The translations under genes and the position numbers were made by a program. The notes under the pieces are model-generated. The model did not search any database, had not been told where the DNA came from, and saw nothing but the letters and a program-made list of their open reading frames with translations. A stretch of DNA of 64,000 nucleotides from Asterias rubens. Lineage: Eukaryota; Echinodermata; Asteroidea; Forcipulatida; Asteriidae. Below are positions 63,722-64,000 of this stretch, piece after piece. Numbering within the stretch: the stretch's first letter is position 1; the number at the start of each line of letters is the position of its first letter. The stretch is from the NCBI RefSeq assembly GCF_902459465.1, contig NC_047062.1, positions 2,730,501 to 2,794,500 of the forward strand, given 5' to 3'.

Positions 63722-64000
63722 AACTGGTAATTGTCAAAGACCAGTCTTCTCACTTGGTGTATCTCAACATATGCATAAAATCACAGAACCTGTGAAAATT
63801 TCAGCTCAATCGATCGTCAAATTTGCAAGATAACAACGAAAGAAAAAACACCCTTGTCACACGAAGTTGTGTGCTTTCTGATGCTTGATTTCGAGACCTC
63901 AAATTCTAAACTTGAGGTCTCGAAATCAAATTCGTGGAAAATTACTTCTTTCTCAAAAACTACGTCACTTCAGAGGGAGCCGTTTCTCACAATATTTTAT
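63722..64000 (+). repeat. R1 family copy, cut by the window edge
   Basis: actggtaattgtcaaagacc through cagagggagccgtttctcac; the most intact R1 left half in the window. Confidence 0.8.

Overview
This is animal nuclear DNA: spliced genes with GT-AG introns, low coding density, and a very high load of LINEs, an LTR element, tRNA-derived SINEs and fold-back/MITE-like repeats. Best guess is an echinoderm, perhaps a sea star. That rests on the LINE with a 2A-like peptide, the Gypsy type and the general repeat style, so the species is an inference. No bacterial, plasmid or CRISPR feature is present.

Host genes. Two paralogous gene pairs are present. Cytochrome P450 copy A, CYP46A1-like (cholesterol 24-hydroxylase family), enters from the left on + and only its last two exons are in the window (735-801, 5552-5722). 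ACP7-like purple acid phosphatase copy A runs on - from 20643 to 9106; twelve exons were assembled by splice-site and reading-phase matching and all metal ligands are present. CYP46A1-like copy B is complete on - (57182 to 38205, 13 exons, 513 codons plus stop), with a second candidate first exon at 53432-53287. ACP7-like copy B starts at 58761 on + and leaves the window after four exons. Copies A are convergent (tails 3.4 kb apart). Copies B are divergent, with start codons 1.6 kb apart. The same two families, rearranged, imply duplication plus inversion.

Mobile DNA. 809-4824: a unit bounded by diverged inverted repeats that holds a full-length APE-type LINE with a 2A-like NPGP motif, sitting 7 bp inside a CYP46 intron. 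24.56-27.70 kb: a broken LINE, itself interrupted. 28.22-33.13 kb: a Ty3/Gypsy element with 153-165 bp LTRs and frameshifted genes. 34.05-37.47 kb: a frameshifted LINE on -. LINE tails lie at 15.8, 39.6, 41.6, 47.5, 51.6 and 63.2 kb. At least eight families of short fold-back elements recur, several nested inside one another. Two tiny hairpins (91 and 59 bp) are each flanked by a perfect 9-bp direct repeat. A ~68-bp minisatellite fills 20.97-22.28 kb and a ~155-bp repeat rich in CATATGCAA lies at 14.2-15.0 kb.

How it fits together. CYP46 enzymes hydroxylate sterols at the ER and ACP7 is a secretory-route phosphatase; I see no direct pathway link, and their pairing is best read as shared genomic history, with a possible shared promoter for copies B. 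I did not find a clearly new multi-gene system. The most unusual items are the 9-bp-duplicating mini-hairpins, the inverted-repeat unit carrying a LINE, the duplicated CYP46 first exon, and the missing start codon in ACP7 copy A.
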